Below, piece after piece: positions 6,599-7,654 of a stretch of 7,654 bases of DNA. The notes beneath the pieces were generated by a model. The model searched no databases. It saw only the letters and a program-made list of their open reading frames with translations, and was not told the origin of the DNA. The DNA lies in the NCBI GenBank assembly GCA_023380575.1, contig JAMCRM010000029.1, forward strand, positions 1-7,654, read 5' to 3'. The DNA comes from Acidobacteriota bacterium (GTDB lineage: Bacteria; Acidobacteriota; Terriglobia; Bryobacterales; Bryobacteraceae). The number at the start of each line of letters is the position of its first letter. The first letter of the stretch is position 1. The position numbers and the translations under genes are program-made.

Positions 6599-7291
6599 AT
6601 GGCACGCATCTACCCGTTTCGAGCTTGGCGCTATTCCCCAGAGGCCGGTCCCCTCGCGGACCTGGTGACACAGCCCTACGACAAGATCAGCCCCGCGATG
6701 CGTTCGCGGTACCAGTCGTTGAGCCCTTACAACACCGTGCGTGTCATTCTCGGCGAGCCCGGGCCACAAGACCACGCCGGCGATAACGTATATACCCGGG
6801 CGGCGGGCCACCTTGCCGGGTGGATTGCCGCGGGAGTGCTCCAGCGCGACCCTGAACCCGCTCTTTACGCCTATTTTCAGGAGTTTCGCGTGCCCGATAC
6901 CGGCGAACTGCTCCTGCGAAAGGGATTCATCGGACTTGGCGCGGTGGAAGACTACTCCGCAGGGGTGGTGTTCCGGCACGAGCAAACCCTCTCGGGCCCG
7001 AAGAAAGATCGCCTGGAACTGTTGCGCCACACGCATGCCCACTTCGGCCAGCTTTTCATGCTTTACCCGGATCCGGCGGGCGAAATCGATCGCCTGCTCG
7101 ATGAAGCCGCGGCCGGAGAGCCCGCCGCCGATGTTGCCGACGAGCACGGAACGAGCCACCGGCTCTGGAAAATCTCCGGCTCCGCCCGCGTCGAGTGCAT
7201 CTGCCGGCTTATGGGAGATAAGAAACTGCTCATTGCCGACGGCCACCACCGCTACGAGACGGCCCTGGCTTTCCGCAACGAGAACAGGTGA
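6599..7291 (+). CDS. DUF1015 family protein, N-terminal part of an interrupted gene
   Basis: These 230 codons encode the N-terminal half of a DUF1015 (PF06245, COG4198) protein, a cytoplasmic family I know only as uncharacterised. Full-length members are usually about 400-430 residues. The start MARIYPFRAW followed by QPYDKISPAMR and SPYNTVRVILGE is the normal N-terminus, which is why 6599 was chosen over the upstream in-frame ATG at 6302, whose extra 99 codons lie across the small gene on the other strand. Later family motifs are YAYFQEFRVPDTG, FRHEQTLSGPKKDRLELLR and IADGHHRYETALA, the last being the most conserved stretch. The frame then meets TGA at 7289, and again at 7295, just where family members continue with a variable loop. 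Downstream codons in the same frame resume clear family sequence. This half alone is unlikely to be a complete protein. No Shine-Dalgarno precedes the ATG. The gene is divergent from the small membrane-protein gene. Confidence 0.85.
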   Translation: MARIYPFRAWRYSPEAGPLADLVTQPYDKISPAMRSRYQSLSPYNTVRVILGEPGPQDHAGDNVYTRAAGHLAGWIAAGVLQRDPEPALYAYFQEFRVPDTGELLLRKGFIGLGAVEDYSAGVVFRHEQTLSGPKKDRLELLRHTHAHFGQLFMLYPDPAGEIDRLLDEAAAGEPAADVADEHGTSHRLWKISGSARVECICRLMGDKKLLIADGHHRYETALAFRNENR

Positions 7292-7312
7292 TCATGAATC
7301 TGGGCCAAAGTC

Positions 7313-7654
7313 ATGATGACATTCGTCAACATGCACTCCCCGGGGCTTAAAATCCTGGCTACCCACCGGCTGGTGAACAATATTCCCGGGTTCGATTTCG
7401 ATGCCTTCGTGCGCAATGCGGGGGAGGAATTCCGGGTCACCCAAATCGAGTCCCCTGAGCGGCTCAGAACCGCCTGGCAGGAAAGGCCGGAGCAGACCAT
7501 CATTGGCGCCGCGGCGGGCGGGCGCCTGGCGATGCTTGAGCGCCCGGGGGGAGAGCTCGATGTGCAGGCTCTGCACGGCCGCGTGCTGGCCAAGGCCCTC
7601 GGAATCGGCGAGGAGGCCGTGCGCGACGAGAAGCACCTGCGCTACATCAGCGGC
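7313..7654 (+). pseudogene. DUF1015 family protein, C-terminal part of the same interrupted gene (runs off the right edge)
   Basis: From ATG ATG at 7313 the frame is open for 114 codons to the window edge, in the same phase as the preceding DUF1015 half. The text is typical for the C-terminal half: MMTFVNMHSPGLKILATHRL, FDFDAFVRNAGEEF, then a run ending LRYISG where family members have the conserved HLRY/NIRY segment. It is therefore not a separate gene but the rest of the one broken by TGA at 7289 and 7295. No ribosome binding site stands before 7313 (AGGTGATC at 7286-7293 is too far away), so efficient independent translation is doubtful. The break could be sequencing or assembly error, two compensating one-base indels, two T-for-C changes, or true gene decay. 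The absence of any other defect over the following 342 nt argues that decay, if real, is recent. The end of the gene lies outside the window. Confidence 0.72.

Noticed and set aside
7289..7297. Recoding of TGA (selenocysteine or tryptophan) in the DUF1015 gene
   Set aside because: Two TGA codons lie one codon apart in a variable loop, TGA serves as a normal stop elsewhere in the window (for example the small gene), and no conserved Cys or Sec position is known there; indels or substitutions are simpler.
7294..7350. 18-codon ORF starting MNLGQSHDD after an AGGTGATC site
   Set aside because: It lies in a shifted frame within the DUF1015 break, is very short, and has no independent support.

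Overview
The window looks like a high-GC chromosomal segment from an acidobacterium, probably of the Solibacter/Bryobacter type. This is inferred from three things: a large Oar-like TonB-dependent receptor with an N-terminal carboxypeptidase-regulatory-like domain and a terminal Phe, a soluble REC-HisKA-HATPase-REC hybrid kinase, and a DUF1015 protein. No rRNA, tRNA, CRISPR array, insertion sequence or phage gene was seen.

Layout, left to right. The left edge (1-141, minus) holds the first 47 codons of a lipoprotein, with its own strong ribosome binding site and a -10-like box. Next, on the same strand, come the 1169-residue outer-membrane receptor (275-3784), a compact class I glutamine amidotransferase of the gamma-glutamyl-hydrolase/PuuD type (3863-4489), and the hybrid histidine kinase (4629-6200). 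A 57-residue, very basic, tryptophan-patterned small membrane protein (6323-6496) follows, also on minus. It is divergent from a plus-strand DUF1015 gene (6599 to the window end). That gene is interrupted by two in-frame TGA codons at 7289 and 7295, yet the same reading frame resumes with clear family sequence up to the right edge.

The five minus-strand genes share a direction but are separated by gaps of 78-139 nt, and several have their own start signals. They need not form one operon, and no shared pathway can be demonstrated. The receptor would sit in the outer membrane and the lipoprotein in the envelope, while the amidotransferase and kinase are cytoplasmic.

I do not see a convincing undescribed multi-gene system. 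The points most worth a second look are: (1) the N-terminal receiver of the kinase has lost its phosphorylatable Asp (Glu instead) and other key residues, while its C-terminal receiver is intact; (2) the interrupted DUF1015 gene; (3) the 57-residue protein with Trp every seven residues; and (4) a perfect 12-bp palindrome and a second dyad in the divergent intergenic region.
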